This document shows positions 8,689 to 17,452 of a DNA stretch of 64,000 nt, piece after piece. The notes beneath the pieces were generated by a model. It ran no database searches. It saw only the letters and a program-made list of their open reading frames with translations, and was not told the DNA's origin. The DNA lies in assembly GCF_027570075.1 (NCBI RefSeq), contig NZ_JAKMUS010000007.1, forward strand, positions 1 to 64,000. The letters run 5' to 3'. Each line of letters starts with the position of its first letter. The first letter of the stretch is position 1. Origin of the DNA: Corynebacterium meitnerae (lineage in GTDB: Bacteria > Actinomycetota > Actinomycetes > Mycobacteriales > Mycobacteriaceae). A program made the translations under genes and the position numbers.

Positions 8689-11354
8689 TGCGCATCCACA
8701 AACTGGTCATTGACAATGTGCGCGGCGTGGAGCACCTCGCGCTGACGGATATTCCGGATACCGGCGTGATTCTCATCCACGGTGATAATGAGGCCGGCAA
8801 ATCCACCATCCTCGATGCCCTCGATGCGGTGCTCACCGCGAAGCACACGTCCACCGCGGCGAATATTCGCGCACTGAATCCGATCGGACGCGACGAGACC
8901 CCTGCGGTGGAACTCGGCGCCACGGTGGGGCCATACACCTTCACGGTGTACAAGAGCTTTGCTAAAGGTGCGAAGGGTAAAACCGAGCTGAAGATCACCG
9001 CGCCCGTACGCGAGGAACTCACCGGTGAACAGGCGCACAATCGCCTGCGGGAGATCCTCGAAGAGCATGTGGATGAGCAGCTTTTTAGCGCGTTGTTTAT
9101 GCGCCAAGGTTCCTTCACCGATGTCATTGAAGCAGCTGGCATTCCGTCCTTTACCCGCGCGCTGGAGCAGACAGGCACGGATGCTGGCTCAGCCGCAGGG
9201 GCGGACATGCTTGAGGATTCGGGCCTGATGCAGAAAGTGCAGAAGGAATACGAGAAGTTCTTCTCCCCGAAATCTGGTGCGGAGAAACAGAACCTCAAGG
9301 ACGCTGATGCCGCGGTGGCTGCGGCGGAAGAAACCGTGCGCGAATCCGCGGCCCGCAAGGCTGCCTATGAGGATGACGTGGATGAGTACGCGCGCAGTGA
9401 GCAGGAGATGCGCACCATCGCAGCCGAACTGCCCGACGCGGAGAAGGAACTCGAACAGCGCGAAGCCGAAGCTGCCCAGGCACGCGAAGTTGCCGGCAAG
9501 CTCACTGAGGCGAAAGACAAGGCTGCGCGCGCTACTACGGACCGTGAACGTGCCGAGGCGGACCAGAAGTACCGCACGACGTTGACGGAGCGCGCAGAGG
9601 CAGCAGCAACGGAACTGAAAGAACTGACCGCACTCGTGGAACCCGCGCGGCAGAAGGCCGAGGCGGAAAACGAGCGCGTGGCGGAGAAGAAGACCGCCCA
9701 CGCCAATGCCCGTGAAGCACTGGTTGCTGCGCGTCAGGCCACTGCGGATAAGGAGCGCGCCCGCGAGCTTGCCATCGCGCATGAGCGCATCGGTGATGTC
9801 GAGGATCAGGTTGATGAGCTTGACCGGGTAGACAAGGAGATCGCGGACCTCGTTGCAGCCCTGCCCGCGCGTCCTGTGACGGATGATGATGTTCGCGCGA
9901 TCGAGGGAGCTACCCAGAACGTCGCCTTGCAACGCCGACTGCTCGATGCCGCGGCCGCTCGCCTGGATCTCACCGCCACCACCGCGTCGACGGTCACCGT
10001 TGATGGGGAAGAGGTGGAAGTCAGGGATGAGGCGACATCCCTCGCCCTGCATGACGGTGTCCAGCTGACCATCGGTGATGTGACGTTGACCTACCGGGCT
10101 GCCCCCGGCACAACCAATGCGTCCCATGCGGTGGAGGATGCCGAGGCTGAGCTCGCGCGTGCGCTGGAAGCCGCAGGATGTGAATCGCTGGAGGAAGCAC
10201 GGAAGCTTCGCGACGCACACCGGGACACCACCGCCACCCTTGCCACCCACCGTGCTCGTCGCGCTGACATCCTTCGTGGCAAGGAGCCGGAGGAACTACG
10301 CCAAGAGCTGGTGCGTCTGCGTGAACTTGCGGGAGTGTCCTCCGAGGACAGTGCCGGCAATGACGGTGTGATCCTCAGCGTTGAGGATGCCGATGCTGCG
10401 CTGGAAGCTGCACGTGCCACGGAGAAGGACGCCGGCGAAGCAGCGCATGTTCTTGAGGTGGAGCTCGCTCAGCTGGCTGCCCAGCCTGATGCGGCGAAGC
10501 TCGCGGATATTGAAGCGCGCGTGGCTAATCACACTGCGATCCGTGACGCTGCCCAGGCTGAGCTCGATGCCGCACGGGAGAAGGTCAGCGATGCGGACTT
10601 GGCCACGGCCGCTGAGGAGGCGGTACACGCTGAAAAGGAAGCTCAGGCAGTTGTCGAGGAACTCATCGCCCAGGTTGCGGAGGTTGATCCGGAGCAGGCA
10701 GAAAGCCTCCGCGAGGGTGCTGCCAACCGCGTAGCTAACCTCACCCGGCGCTATGACGCTGCCCGCGACCGCAAGCTGGAGCTCGGTTTCCGCGTGACCA
10801 GTGCGGAAGGCGAAGCTGAGGCCCTGGACAAGGCAGAAGCCGCGTTGGAGGCAGCACGGGTGCGCCGGGACAGGCTGCGCCGCCAAGCAGCTGCCATCAA
10901 GCTGCTGCACGGCACCCTTGTTGCGCACCGTGATGCGGCACGGGCCAAGTATGCGGCACCGTTCGCACAGGCTTTGCAGCGCTACGCCTCCCGCGTCTTT
11001 AGCCCGGGCACCGAGTTCACTCTGGATGAGTCGCTGCAGGTCACCGCCCGCACGCTCGACGGCACGACGGTGGACATGAACCAGCTTTCCGGTGGCGCAA
11101 AGGAGCAGATGGCGCTGCTCACGCGATTCGCCATCGCGGACATGGTGGCGGGGAATTCACCGGATGCGATGCCGGTGGTCGTCGATGATGCCTTGGGGGC
11201 CACGGACCCCACGCGCCTGGAGTTGATGAACGCATTGTTCACCCAAGTGGGTACACGCTCCCAGGTGTTTGTGTTGACCTGCTTCCCGCAACGCTTCGAC
11301 CGTGTTGCCGCTGCCAAGAGTGCTTCGATCCAGGAGCTGAAGAGCCGGCGGTAA
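8688..11354 (+). CDS. Rad50/SbcC/YhaN-like SMC-type ATPase
   Basis: This 888-residue protein has an N-terminal Walker A, GDNEAGKSTILDALDAV (residues ~29-45), and long Ala/Glu-rich coiled coils (roughly 180-370 and 490-760). The C-terminal ABC signature is LSGGAKEQMALLTRFA and the Walker B is VVVDDALGATD. There is no CxxC zinc hook at the coiled-coil apex; instead a small strand-rich insert lies near 400-460. This makes it more like YhaN than classical Rad50. It should pair with the phosphoesterase encoded just upstream (1-bp overlap). It probably tethers or processes DNA ends. Confidence 0.85.
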   Translation: MRIHKLVIDNVRGVEHLALTDIPDTGVILIHGDNEAGKSTILDALDAVLTAKHTSTAANIRALNPIGRDETPAVELGATVGPYTFTVYKSFAKGAKGKTELKITAPVREELTGEQAHNRLREILEEHVDEQLFSALFMRQGSFTDVIEAAGIPSFTRALEQTGTDAGSAAGADMLEDSGLMQKVQKEYEKFFSPKSGAEKQNLKDADAAVAAAEETVRESAARKAAYEDDVDEYARSEQEMRTIAAELPDAEKELEQREAEAAQAREVAGKLTEAKDKAARATTDRERAEADQKYRTTLTERAEAAATELKELTALVEPARQKAEAENERVAEKKTAHANAREALVAARQATADKERARELAIAHERIGDVEDQVDELDRVDKEIADLVAALPARPVTDDDVRAIEGATQNVALQRRLLDAAAARLDLTATTASTVTVDGEEVEVRDEATSLALHDGVQLTIGDVTLTYRAAPGTTNASHAVEDAEAELARALEAAGCESLEEARKLRDAHRDTTATLATHRARRADILRGKEPEELRQELVRLRELAGVSSEDSAGNDGVILSVEDADAALEAARATEKDAGEAAHVLEVELAQLAAQPDAAKLADIEARVANHTAIRDAAQAELDAAREKVSDADLATAAEEAVHAEKEAQAVVEELIAQVAEVDPEQAESLREGAANRVANLTRRYDAARDRKLELGFRVTSAEGEAEALDKAEAALEAARVRRDRLRRQAAAIKLLHGTLVAHRDAARAKYAAPFAQALQRYASRVFSPGTEFTLDESLQVTARTLDGTTVDMNQLSGGAKEQMALLTRFAIADMVAGNSPDAMPVVVDDALGATDPTRLELMNALFTQVGTRSQVFVLTCFPQRFDRVAAAKSASIQELKSRR

Positions 11355-11405
11355 TTCGCGGGTGGATTCGCGCGCCCATCTGAGGGTTGGCTAGTCTAGG
11401 CCAGT

Positions 11406-11891
11406 ATGACAGCCGAACCCCGCTGGCTCAGCGATGAAGAGCAGGCGTTCTGGCGGTTGCTTCTGGCAGCCGACCGGACCCTCGAACGAGTAGTGGATAC
11501 CGCATTGAATGAAAGTGCGGATCTCTCGAGCCCGGAGTTTGCGGTGCTGGTTACGCTGTCCGAAGCTGAGGATCGGCGCTTGCGCCTGCGTGAAGTCTGT
11601 GCGGAGCTTGGCTGGGACCGTTCCCGCACGTCCCACCAGATCACGCGTATGGAACGCCGCGGATTGGTGTCCAAAGAAAAAAGCCCGGGCGATGCCCGGG
11701 GCGTGATGGTGTGCCTCACCGAAAGGGGGATGACTCACCTGGAGCAGGCTGCGCCTGACCATGTTGAGACGGTGCGCCGCGCGGTCTTTGACCATTTGGC
11801 CCCCGCCGATATTCCCGCGATCTCGCGGTTCTTTGAGGGCATCCTGGCTGTTGAAGCCAATGACGATGTGGATGCCCCCGCAGCTAACTAA
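11406..11891 (+). CDS. rosR: MarR-family regulator, probable RosR
   Basis: This 161-residue winged-helix protein of the MarR family has LRLREVCAELGWDRSRTSHQ (recognition helix), RMERRGLVSKE (wing) and LTERG. Cysteines at 65 and 103 could be redox sensors. In C. glutamicum the peroxide-sensing MarR protein RosR is encoded next to a YceI gene and represses it. Here the neighbour is YceI, and two sites close to the RosR consensus (from memory TTGTTGAYRYRTCAACWA) lie in the yceI promoter. TAGTCT, eight bases before the ATG, suggests a leaderless transcript. Its stop overlaps the convergent yceI stop. The identity as RosR is inferred. Confidence 0.7.
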   Translation: MTAEPRWLSDEEQAFWRLLLAADRTLERVVDTALNESADLSSPEFAVLVTLSEAEDRRLRLREVCAELGWDRSRTSHQITRMERRGLVSKEKSPGDARGVMVCLTERGMTHLEQAAPDHVETVRRAVFDHLAPADIPAISRFFEGILAVEANDDVDAPAAN

Positions 11892-12430
11892 GCGCGCTTG
11901 ATGCCGGAGCCGTCGATCTCGATGGCGATTTTCTCACCAACCAGTGCTCCGCCGGAGTTCAGCGGTGCTTCGAAGTCAATGCCGAAGTCCTTGCGGTTAA
12001 TGGTGGTGCGTGCCTCAAAGCCAACGCGGGTGTTGCCGTAAGGGTCAACTTCCGTGCCGAAGGTCTCCACGTCTAGGGTGACGGACTTGGTCGTGCCCTT
12101 AATGGTCAGGTCGCCGGTGACGGTGCCGTTGCCGGAGGCGTCGACGTCGAATGCGGTGGACACAAACGTCATCTGCGGGTGGTTGTCCGTGTCGAAGAAG
12201 TCCGGGGTGCGCAGGTGTGCATCACGGTCAGCGTTACGCGTATCGACGGAACCCGTCTCCACCGTCGCCTCCACCTTGCTCTCTGCCGGGTTCTCCTGGT
12301 TCACGGTCAGGGTTGCCTCGAAGTCGTTGAAGTTACCGCGGACCTTGGTCACCATGGCGTGGCGCACGGTGAATCCAACGGTGGAGTGGGTGGTGTCAAG
12401 GTCGTAGGTACCGGTCAGAGTGTTGGTCAT
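11888..12430 (-). CDS. YceI-family polyisoprenoid-binding-like protein
   Basis: This 180-residue protein has the YceI lipocalin-like signature: YDLDTTHSTVGFTVRHAMV at the start, VRGNFNDFEATL, then DFFDTDNHPQMTF and GDLTIKGTTKSV. There is no signal peptide, so it is probably cytoplasmic, unlike E. coli YceI. The family binds isoprenoid or amphiphilic ligands and is often stress-induced. AAGGAGTCACC precedes the ATG, and a near-consensus promoter with RosR-like operators lies upstream. It converges with rosR with a 3-bp overlap of stop codons. Confidence 0.85.
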   Translation of the reverse strand: MTNTLTGTYDLDTTHSTVGFTVRHAMVTKVRGNFNDFEATLTVNQENPAESKVEATVETGSVDTRNADRDAHLRTPDFFDTDNHPQMTFVSTAFDVDASGNGTVTGDLTIKGTTKSVTLDVETFGTEVDPYGNTRVGFEARTTINRKDFGIDFEAPLNSGGALVGEKIAIEIDGSGIKRA

Positions 12431-12458
12431 GGTGACTCCTTAAACTATTTTCCTAAAG

Positions 12459-12476
12459 CTGTTGACGTGTCCCCAA
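12459..12476 (-). promoter_or_regulatory. RosR-like operator in the yceI leader
   Basis: CTGTTGACGTGTCCCCAA on the plus strand matches the recalled RosR consensus TTGTTGAYRYRTCAACWA at 15 of 18 positions. It lies between the yceI -10 and start codon, a position suited to repression. Confidence 0.45.
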
Positions 12477-12490
12477 TGGGACTGTGCTCA

Positions 12491-12519
12491 ATAGTAAGTG
12501 CAAGACGGTGACATGTCAA
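12491..12519 (-). promoter_or_regulatory. yceI promoter
   Basis: On the minus strand TTGACA (12519-12514) and TACTAT (12496-12491) are separated by exactly 17 bases. This is the best sigma-A-type promoter in the window and points at yceI. Confidence 0.7.
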
Positions 12520-12522
12520 CAA
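12505..12522 (-). promoter_or_regulatory. RosR-like operator over the yceI -35
   Basis: On the minus strand TTGTTGACATGTCACCGT fits TTGTTGAYRYRTCAACWA with one perfect half and a degenerate other half (15 of 18). It covers the -35 hexamer TTGACA, so a bound MarR dimer would exclude RNA polymerase. Confidence 0.5.
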
Positions 12523-12627
12523 CATTTGTGAATTTTCTTCAGCGGGCCGGTTTGTCAGGTGCCAATAGGGGAGTGCTAGATTAGGGAGCGCTGTCACAGC
12601 ATGTGCAGTACGCTGCACAGTTTGACT

Positions 12628-12701
12628 GTCTCCGTAGCTCAGTGGATTAGAGCATCGGTTTCCGGTACCGAAGGTCGCAGGTTCGAATCCTGTCGGGGAC
12701 G
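12628..12701 (+). tRNA. tRNA-Arg (anticodon CCG)
   Basis: This is a full cloverleaf of 74 bases. The acceptor GTCTCCG pairs with CGGGGAC (one T-G pair), followed by D stem GCTC/GAGC. The anticodon stem TCGGT/ACCGA has loop TTCCGGT, giving anticodon CCG for codon CGG. The T arm is GCAGG-TTCGAAT-CCTGT. The final G (12701) is the discriminator, and CCA is not encoded. It marks the left edge of the accessory block. I found no second copy of its 3' end at the other side of that block. Confidence 0.95.
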
Positions 12702-12709
12702 CGTTTGTC

Positions 12710-12761
12710 ATGAGTCGCGTCATAGTTGACAGATCAGTCGCGACATGGTGGACAAACCGGC
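12710..12761 (+). repeat. Left copy of ~52-bp flanking direct repeat
   Basis: Positions 12710-12731 (ATGAGTCGCGTCATAGTTGACA, positions given because of length; 22 bases) recur exactly at 26782-26803. Similarity continues through CGACATGGTGGACAAACCGGC. Each copy contains two tandem ~22-bp units of the form TGAGTCGCGnCATnGTTGACA. Read on the minus strand these are TGTCAAC... units, reminiscent of the ends of IS481-type elements. No transposase is adjacent. The segment starts nine bases after the tRNA. Confidence 0.6.
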
Positions 12762-12792
12762 GTCTTGGTTTTTATTTTCCAAGGCGCCGGTT
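12755..12792 (+). terminator. Hairpin behind tRNA-Arg and the left repeat
   Basis: AACCGGCGTCTTGG (12755-12768) pairs with CCAAGGCGCCGGTT (12779-12792) with one mismatch and a T-rich loop, followed by GTGGTTTTTAGG. It can end the tRNA transcript. The right flanking repeat carries a similar AACCGGC/GCCGGTT hairpin at the same place. Confidence 0.5.
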
Positions 12793-13501
12793 GTGGTTTT
12801 TAGGTCAGGGGTGGGTTGCCTTTTCGCCAGTATGGTTTTTGGTAGTTGTGGGATGTCTCTATGTAGCGCTCGGTGATAATTTCGGCTGTGAAGCGCGGGA
12901 GAGACTCTCGCGCCGATGGCAGAGCCTCAGCGGCCCGTCATATGCCGAACGGGGAATGTAGGCGACTAAGACTGCTTGGTGCCTTGCCTGGCTGATCCCC
13001 ATCCGTCTGCGCATCACGCGGCTATTAGCAGGTGTCAACTATGTTGTGACTTCGGACAGCGCCCCTCCTTTTGTCCCGGTGGGTCACCAGCGACGTGTGA
13101 TCGTCTGCCGACACGATTGCCGCTGACGAAGCCGCAGTCCAAGCGCCCATGTGACCGTATCAGAAGGCGCCCTCTCGGCGAGGATTCAGATCCAAAGGCG
13201 ACTTCGACAGCCCGTGAGAGTCGGCGGTTGAGCTGGGGAAATCGAGTTCGTTCTGCATGGCTAGAAGATTTTCACAGTCGAAAAAGTGATCCCCTCGGGG
13301 TGCACAAGGGGGTACGTTTCGATGCGTCGGCACGGAGTGCGGCTATGACGACGGCGTGTTGGCGAGAGAGTGTGCGTAGTTGCACTAGAAGTCGCCCAAA
13401 TTCGAGGGTAGTAAAAATCCTAATGTGGGGGTGTTATGCCTAGGCGTTTATTGAAATGTGTTCTGCGCGGTTACCTGGGTCGGGGACCGTCGGTGCTTCA
13501 C
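12793..13501. other. About 700 bases with no gene seen
   Basis: Open frames here (for example 12976-13443) have no ribosome site, no domain-like sequence and erratic codon use. I see only a small CCCC/GGGG hairpin near 13290. It may be degraded sequence at the edge of the accessory block. Confidence 0.5.
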
Positions 13502-15292
13502 TCAGGAGGTGGCCTCCAACTGCCGCTTCAAGCCCTCCAACTCGGCTTGCGGATCGTTCGAACCGGCATACGTCACGAGCTCAACGTAGTTCGGGTCATC
13601 AATGTGCAGACTCGGTAATGGGTGTTCCCTAATCCGGCACAGCACAAGACCGTGGCGCAACAAGTCGTGCGACTTTACCGTGTCTAGTTTCGACTTGGCG
13701 TTGTGCCAGTACGACCCGTCGTACTCGATGCCGAGCGTCCGGCCGTCTGGCAATTCCACGAGCACATCAACACTCCACGAGGAGTGGTTCGTGAATTGGT
13801 CGGAGAGCACCCGCTTGCCGGATGCGGAATTGCCCCACACCTTCTTCGCTGCTTTCACGTAGAGCAGCTCGACTGCGGACTTTCCTACGGTTTTGCACTC
13901 GGGGCAGCCAGAGCCGTTGATCCTCTGCGCGGGCATAGCCCTCCACGTATGCGTCGGGTCAGTCGGGCACACCCACAACGGCGGCGGGCTCAGCTTCGAC
14001 GTGTTCGGGCGTAGCTGCCAGGGACTCGCATCGTTCTCGTCCGACCACTGCGCCGCAACGTCCGGGTAGTGGTACGCGAGAGAGTCGAGGATAGTTTCAC
14101 AGAACGGGCAACGGTAGCGCTCGTACTTGTCCCTGTTTCCCACTACGTCCTGCCACTCGTGACCGCACACAGGGTCGAGCCACCATACATTGCGCGTTGA
14201 CGTCGGTGGGATGGCCCCGAGCAGTAACCCCTCGTTTTTCGTCGGGTGCCATTGCGAGGTGATTTCCGGCGTGAGCCTGGACTTCACCTCGCCGCTTTTC
14301 GCGGCGGCAAGATTGCGTTCCCGAGTCTTGATCCCGATGCACTTCCGGCACTCGTAGAAACTCGCGTCCTGCGGCGTTGTGCGGATTGTGTGTCCCCTTT
14401 CGCAACGAAATGTGAACGTCTGATCCGACAACGCTGGAACGTCAGCCGGGTCGATGTTCGGTTCGTTCCACACAGCGGCGAGCTCTGGCACGTCCGCGAC
14501 GGAGCTGAACGCGTGAGCCAGCCGCCAGGACAAAGCGCGGATAGCGTCCTGAGCCTTCTTCTCGCGCCACTTCTCCTCGTCGCACTGCCTGCAACTGCCG
14601 CGTTTGAACATCTCGTCAATTCGGCTCTCAAACGTGTGTCCGTTCGGACAAGTCCACCACGCCGTCTTTCGAGAGCCCTTCTTTGCCGTACGCCACAACT
14701 GCTCGGAGTTCTTCTCCTGGTCCCACCAGGACACACACTCGTCTGTGGCGTTTTTGACCAGGTTGGACCCCACCGCCTTCGAAGTGCCGGCCGTTGCTGT
14801 CTTGTTGGACTTCACACATGTGCAGCCCCAGCCAATGTCGCCCACCCGCTCTGCGGTAATCATTCCGCAGCGCTTGCACTTCACTCTGTGTGGGTCGTTT
14901 TCCAAGCATGGTTCTGTGAGAGGACCTAGATAGGTGTAACCGTTCTCCTCCGCTGTGGCTTTGACGAGCTCAATGGACTCCCGCGGCGAATCTTTGTCTA
15001 GTAGCGCGCGCTGGTCACGGGCCCATCCTCGCCAGTAGCACGCTCGACAAGTTTTCTCGTGCCGGCTAACGGTCTGCAAAACGTATTCGAAGCGGTAGTG
15101 CCCTTCAAATCCACAGCAAGTACAGCGGGTAAGTAAATACTCCTTGGGCTTTGTAAACGGTTCGAGAAGTCTCAAGCCAGCTCGGTCGTAAATGTCGCCA
15201 AGGTGTTTTTCGCACCATGCCGGCTTTGTTCGAGTGCGAAAAAGCGCGAACTCGTCGCAGCCCTCGGCACTGCACACCTGGGTCGTTGCCAT
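13502..15292 (-). CDS. Multi-zinc-ribbon protein with Vsr/DUF559-like nuclease end
   Basis: This 596-residue protein carries serial zinc-binding units. N-terminal CX4C...CxxH lies at 7-30, CTCC...CRAC at 57-85 and CKRC...CTC at 139-159. Four DUF4379-like treble clefs follow, ending near 237, 318, 398 and 466 (pattern W-x-C-x3-GH...CxxC). The C-terminus is PD-(D/E)XK-like: VDVLVELPDGRTLGIEYDG with D509 and E523-Y-D525-G, H530, and RHGLVLCRIRE at the end, as in Vsr/DUF559 nucleases. It is predicted to recognise and cut nucleic acid. A leaderless promoter (TAAAGT six bases before ATG) faces away from the type III methylase gene. Confidence 0.75.
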   Translation of the reverse strand: MATTQVCSAEGCDEFALFRTRTKPAWCEKHLGDIYDRAGLRLLEPFTKPKEYLLTRCTCCGFEGHYRFEYVLQTVSRHEKTCRACYWRGWARDQRALLDKDSPRESIELVKATAEENGYTYLGPLTEPCLENDPHRVKCKRCGMITAERVGDIGWGCTCVKSNKTATAGTSKAVGSNLVKNATDECVSWWDQEKNSEQLWRTAKKGSRKTAWWTCPNGHTFESRIDEMFKRGSCRQCDEEKWREKKAQDAIRALSWRLAHAFSSVADVPELAAVWNEPNIDPADVPALSDQTFTFRCERGHTIRTTPQDASFYECRKCIGIKTRERNLAAAKSGEVKSRLTPEITSQWHPTKNEGLLLGAIPPTSTRNVWWLDPVCGHEWQDVVGNRDKYERYRCPFCETILDSLAYHYPDVAAQWSDENDASPWQLRPNTSKLSPPPLWVCPTDPTHTWRAMPAQRINGSGCPECKTVGKSAVELLYVKAAKKVWGNSASGKRVLSDQFTNHSSWSVDVLVELPDGRTLGIEYDGSYWHNAKSKLDTVKSHDLLRHGLVLCRIREHPLPSLHIDDPNYVELVTYAGSNDPQAELEGLKRQLEATS

Positions 15293-15298
15293 ACGCCT

Positions 15299-15326
15299 AC
15301 TTTAAGTGTCGGAGGCTGGAAAGCAA
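15299..15326 (-). promoter_or_regulatory. Leaderless promoter of the zinc-ribbon nuclease
   Basis: On the minus strand TTGCTT (15326-15321), a 16-base spacer and TAAAGT (15304-15299) end six bases before the ATG at 15292. Transcription would therefore begin at or next to the start codon. Confidence 0.5.
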
Positions 15327-15446
15327 CGGAGTTGTGCGACTCGAAAGCAGGTTTGCCCCAGGGACTGTTCTGTCGGGCCAGTGTCGTGCCCCCGGCTACT
15401 GTGTTAAGCAACGAAGGCGCACGCCAAGAGAGTTAAGGAGACACTG

Positions 15447-17450
15447 TTGGGCAGACAACAACGCCTTGAGTTGACCTGGACGAACAAAGACAAGGCACTC
15501 ATTCCAACCGAGCAAGGCCGCTATGGCTACACATGGGTAGACCCCCGAGACCCGAGGTACTGCGAAACGAGAGTCTTAACGGTGGACGAAACGGTGACCG
15601 GGACAAGGGCAGAGAAAGAGGAGGGCACAACCTACTCTGAACGCGCGGACCTGGAGCCACAGGCAGACAACTTGCTCATTCTGGGCGAGTCTGGCGACGT
15701 ACTCGAAGCACTAACGCGCATTCCGGATTGGTCTGGAAAGTATGTCGGAAAGGTCAAGTGCATCTACATTGACCCGCCGTTTAACACCGCTCAGACCTTC
15801 GCCAACTACGAGGACAACCTCGAACACTCCGTGTGGTTGACAATGATGCGGGACCGACTGCTACACCTGCGCGACCTACTCAGCGAGGACGGTTCGATTT
15901 GGGTTCATTTGGACGATGTGGAAAACCACCGGATGAGAGTTCTGCTCGATGAGGTGTTTGGGAGCGAAAACTTCGCGGCAGAGGTTGTTTGGCAAAAAGC
16001 GGACTCGGCGAGAAATGACGTGTCCGGGTTTTCCGCTGACCATGACGTAATTCTGGTGTATGGGAAGTCGTCTGCTACTTCGCTTAACCGCATGGAGCGC
16101 ACCGCCGCGGACAATGAGCGATTTTCCAACCCGGACGGAGACGAACTCGGGATCTGGTTCTCAGACAACCGAAGCGCGCCGGGTAGCATGAGCGGGAAAA
16201 GGCAGCACCCCGCTGTTTTTGGTATACAGCACCCCTTCACGAAAGAGATTGTGTACCCTGCACCCGGCAGGCACTGGGCTTTTGGGGCGCCCCGTATTTG
16301 GGAGGCCCTCTCTCAATATGGGGTCTTTGAGTGGGGGTATCCTGACCTTGAAAGACGCGCCCACCAGACTGGTCTGCCTAGAAGTGTTCTCCGCGCAGAT
16401 ATTGGTGACCTTCTTATCAACCCTGCCAGTACAGAGGATGCGATGCAACGTGCAAGTGAACGCATGAAGCAGGGGAACTGGCCAGAGTTCTTTGTTACGG
16501 AAACTTCGTTTGGGCGTAAGTCGTACCCACCAAAGGAAGGCCAGCCACCGCGTACTTGGTGGACCAACGAGCACGTAGGCCACAACCGCGCTGCGAAATC
16601 CGAGATTAAGGCTTTATTCCCTGGGAGGAACCCATTCGCCACTCCAAAGCCAGAACTCCTCCTTGAACGCATCATCCATATCGCAACGAACCCCGGTGAC
16701 GTCGTCCTCGACGTGTTCGCCGGTTCGGGAACTACCGCTGCCGTCGCCCAGAAGATGGGCCGCCGCTGGGTGACCTGTGAACTCGTGGAGGACACGTTCA
16801 ACCGCTTTACACGCCAGCGCCTGGAGAAGGTTGTCAACAACGAAGACCAGGGCGGCATCACACTTCAAAAGGAGGAGCGCGCGGATGCTACCGAGAATGG
16901 TCTGCCAGAAGGCTTGACTCCGGAGGAAGCGCAGAAGTTCACTTCCCTGCTGAATAAGACCATCAAGAACGACGACGAGCTCAAAAAGAACCCAGTGGTG
17001 AAGCGACTCAAGGCCATGACCAAGACCAAGCCGGTCAAGAGGGTGGTCAACTGGCGAGGAGGCGGTGGTTTTCAGGTCGCACACCTTGAGCCTGCCTGTT
17101 TCCACTACGACCAGGAGGTGGCTTTGACCACCCTGACCGAGCACGCTACCGGCGACCTGCTCGTGCGCTCTGTAGCGGCACAGCTCCGCTTTGCACTCAC
17201 TCCCGAAGACCTGCATTTCGACGGCGAGCGCGGCCGCGAGCATCTCGTTGTAGTCGAGGGCGTGCTTGACGAGGAGAAGATCGACGAACTCATGGCTCAC
17301 CTCCCAGAAGGTCACTCCGTCCTGTTCGCTGCGACCGTGGTTGACGACTTTGCCGGCGAGCATGTCCGGTCGTTCAAGAATGGCTCGCGAGTCGTTCACG
17401 TCCCGCTTGAGATTTTCCCGTACTCCGACGCTGCCGAGGAGGAGAAGTGA
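15447..17450 (+). CDS. Type III restriction-modification methyltransferase (Mod)
   Basis: This 667-residue adenine DNA methyltransferase has the beta-class motif order: YIDPPFNT (motif IV, D109) first and DVFAGSGTTAAVA (SAM-binding FxGxG, near 424) later, with the target-recognition region between. The C-terminal third is Lys-rich and probably contacts Res. The start is TTG at 15447, chosen because AAGGAG ends six bases upstream. The res gene overlaps its stop or begins just after it. Mod alone methylates one strand of an asymmetric site and also provides sequence recognition for Res. Recognition sequence unknown. Confidence 0.9.
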   Translation: MGRQQRLELTWTNKDKALIPTEQGRYGYTWVDPRDPRYCETRVLTVDETVTGTRAEKEEGTTYSERADLEPQADNLLILGESGDVLEALTRIPDWSGKYVGKVKCIYIDPPFNTAQTFANYEDNLEHSVWLTMMRDRLLHLRDLLSEDGSIWVHLDDVENHRMRVLLDEVFGSENFAAEVVWQKADSARNDVSGFSADHDVILVYGKSSATSLNRMERTAADNERFSNPDGDELGIWFSDNRSAPGSMSGKRQHPAVFGIQHPFTKEIVYPAPGRHWAFGAPRIWEALSQYGVFEWGYPDLERRAHQTGLPRSVLRADIGDLLINPASTEDAMQRASERMKQGNWPEFFVTETSFGRKSYPPKEGQPPRTWWTNEHVGHNRAAKSEIKALFPGRNPFATPKPELLLERIIHIATNPGDVVLDVFAGSGTTAAVAQKMGRRWVTCELVEDTFNRFTRQRLEKVVNNEDQGGITLQKEERADATENGLPEGLTPEEAQKFTSLLNKTIKNDDELKKNPVVKRLKAMTKTKPVKRVVNWRGGGGFQVAHLEPACFHYDQEVALTTLTEHATGDLLVRSVAAQLRFALTPEDLHFDGERGREHLVVVEGVLDEEKIDELMAHLPEGHSVLFAATVVDDFAGEHVRSFKNGSRVVHVPLEIFPYSDAAEEEK

Positions 17451-17452
17451 GC

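Noticed and set aside
12680..12701. tRNA-Arg 3' end as attachment site
   Set aside because: No second copy of the T-arm/acceptor end was found near 26-27 kb and no integrase gene is present, so site-specific tRNA integration is not supported.
12976..13443. 155-codon open frame in the gap after tRNA-Arg
   Set aside because: No ribosome site, no domain-like sequence, Pro/Arg/Ser-rich translation; treated as non-coding.
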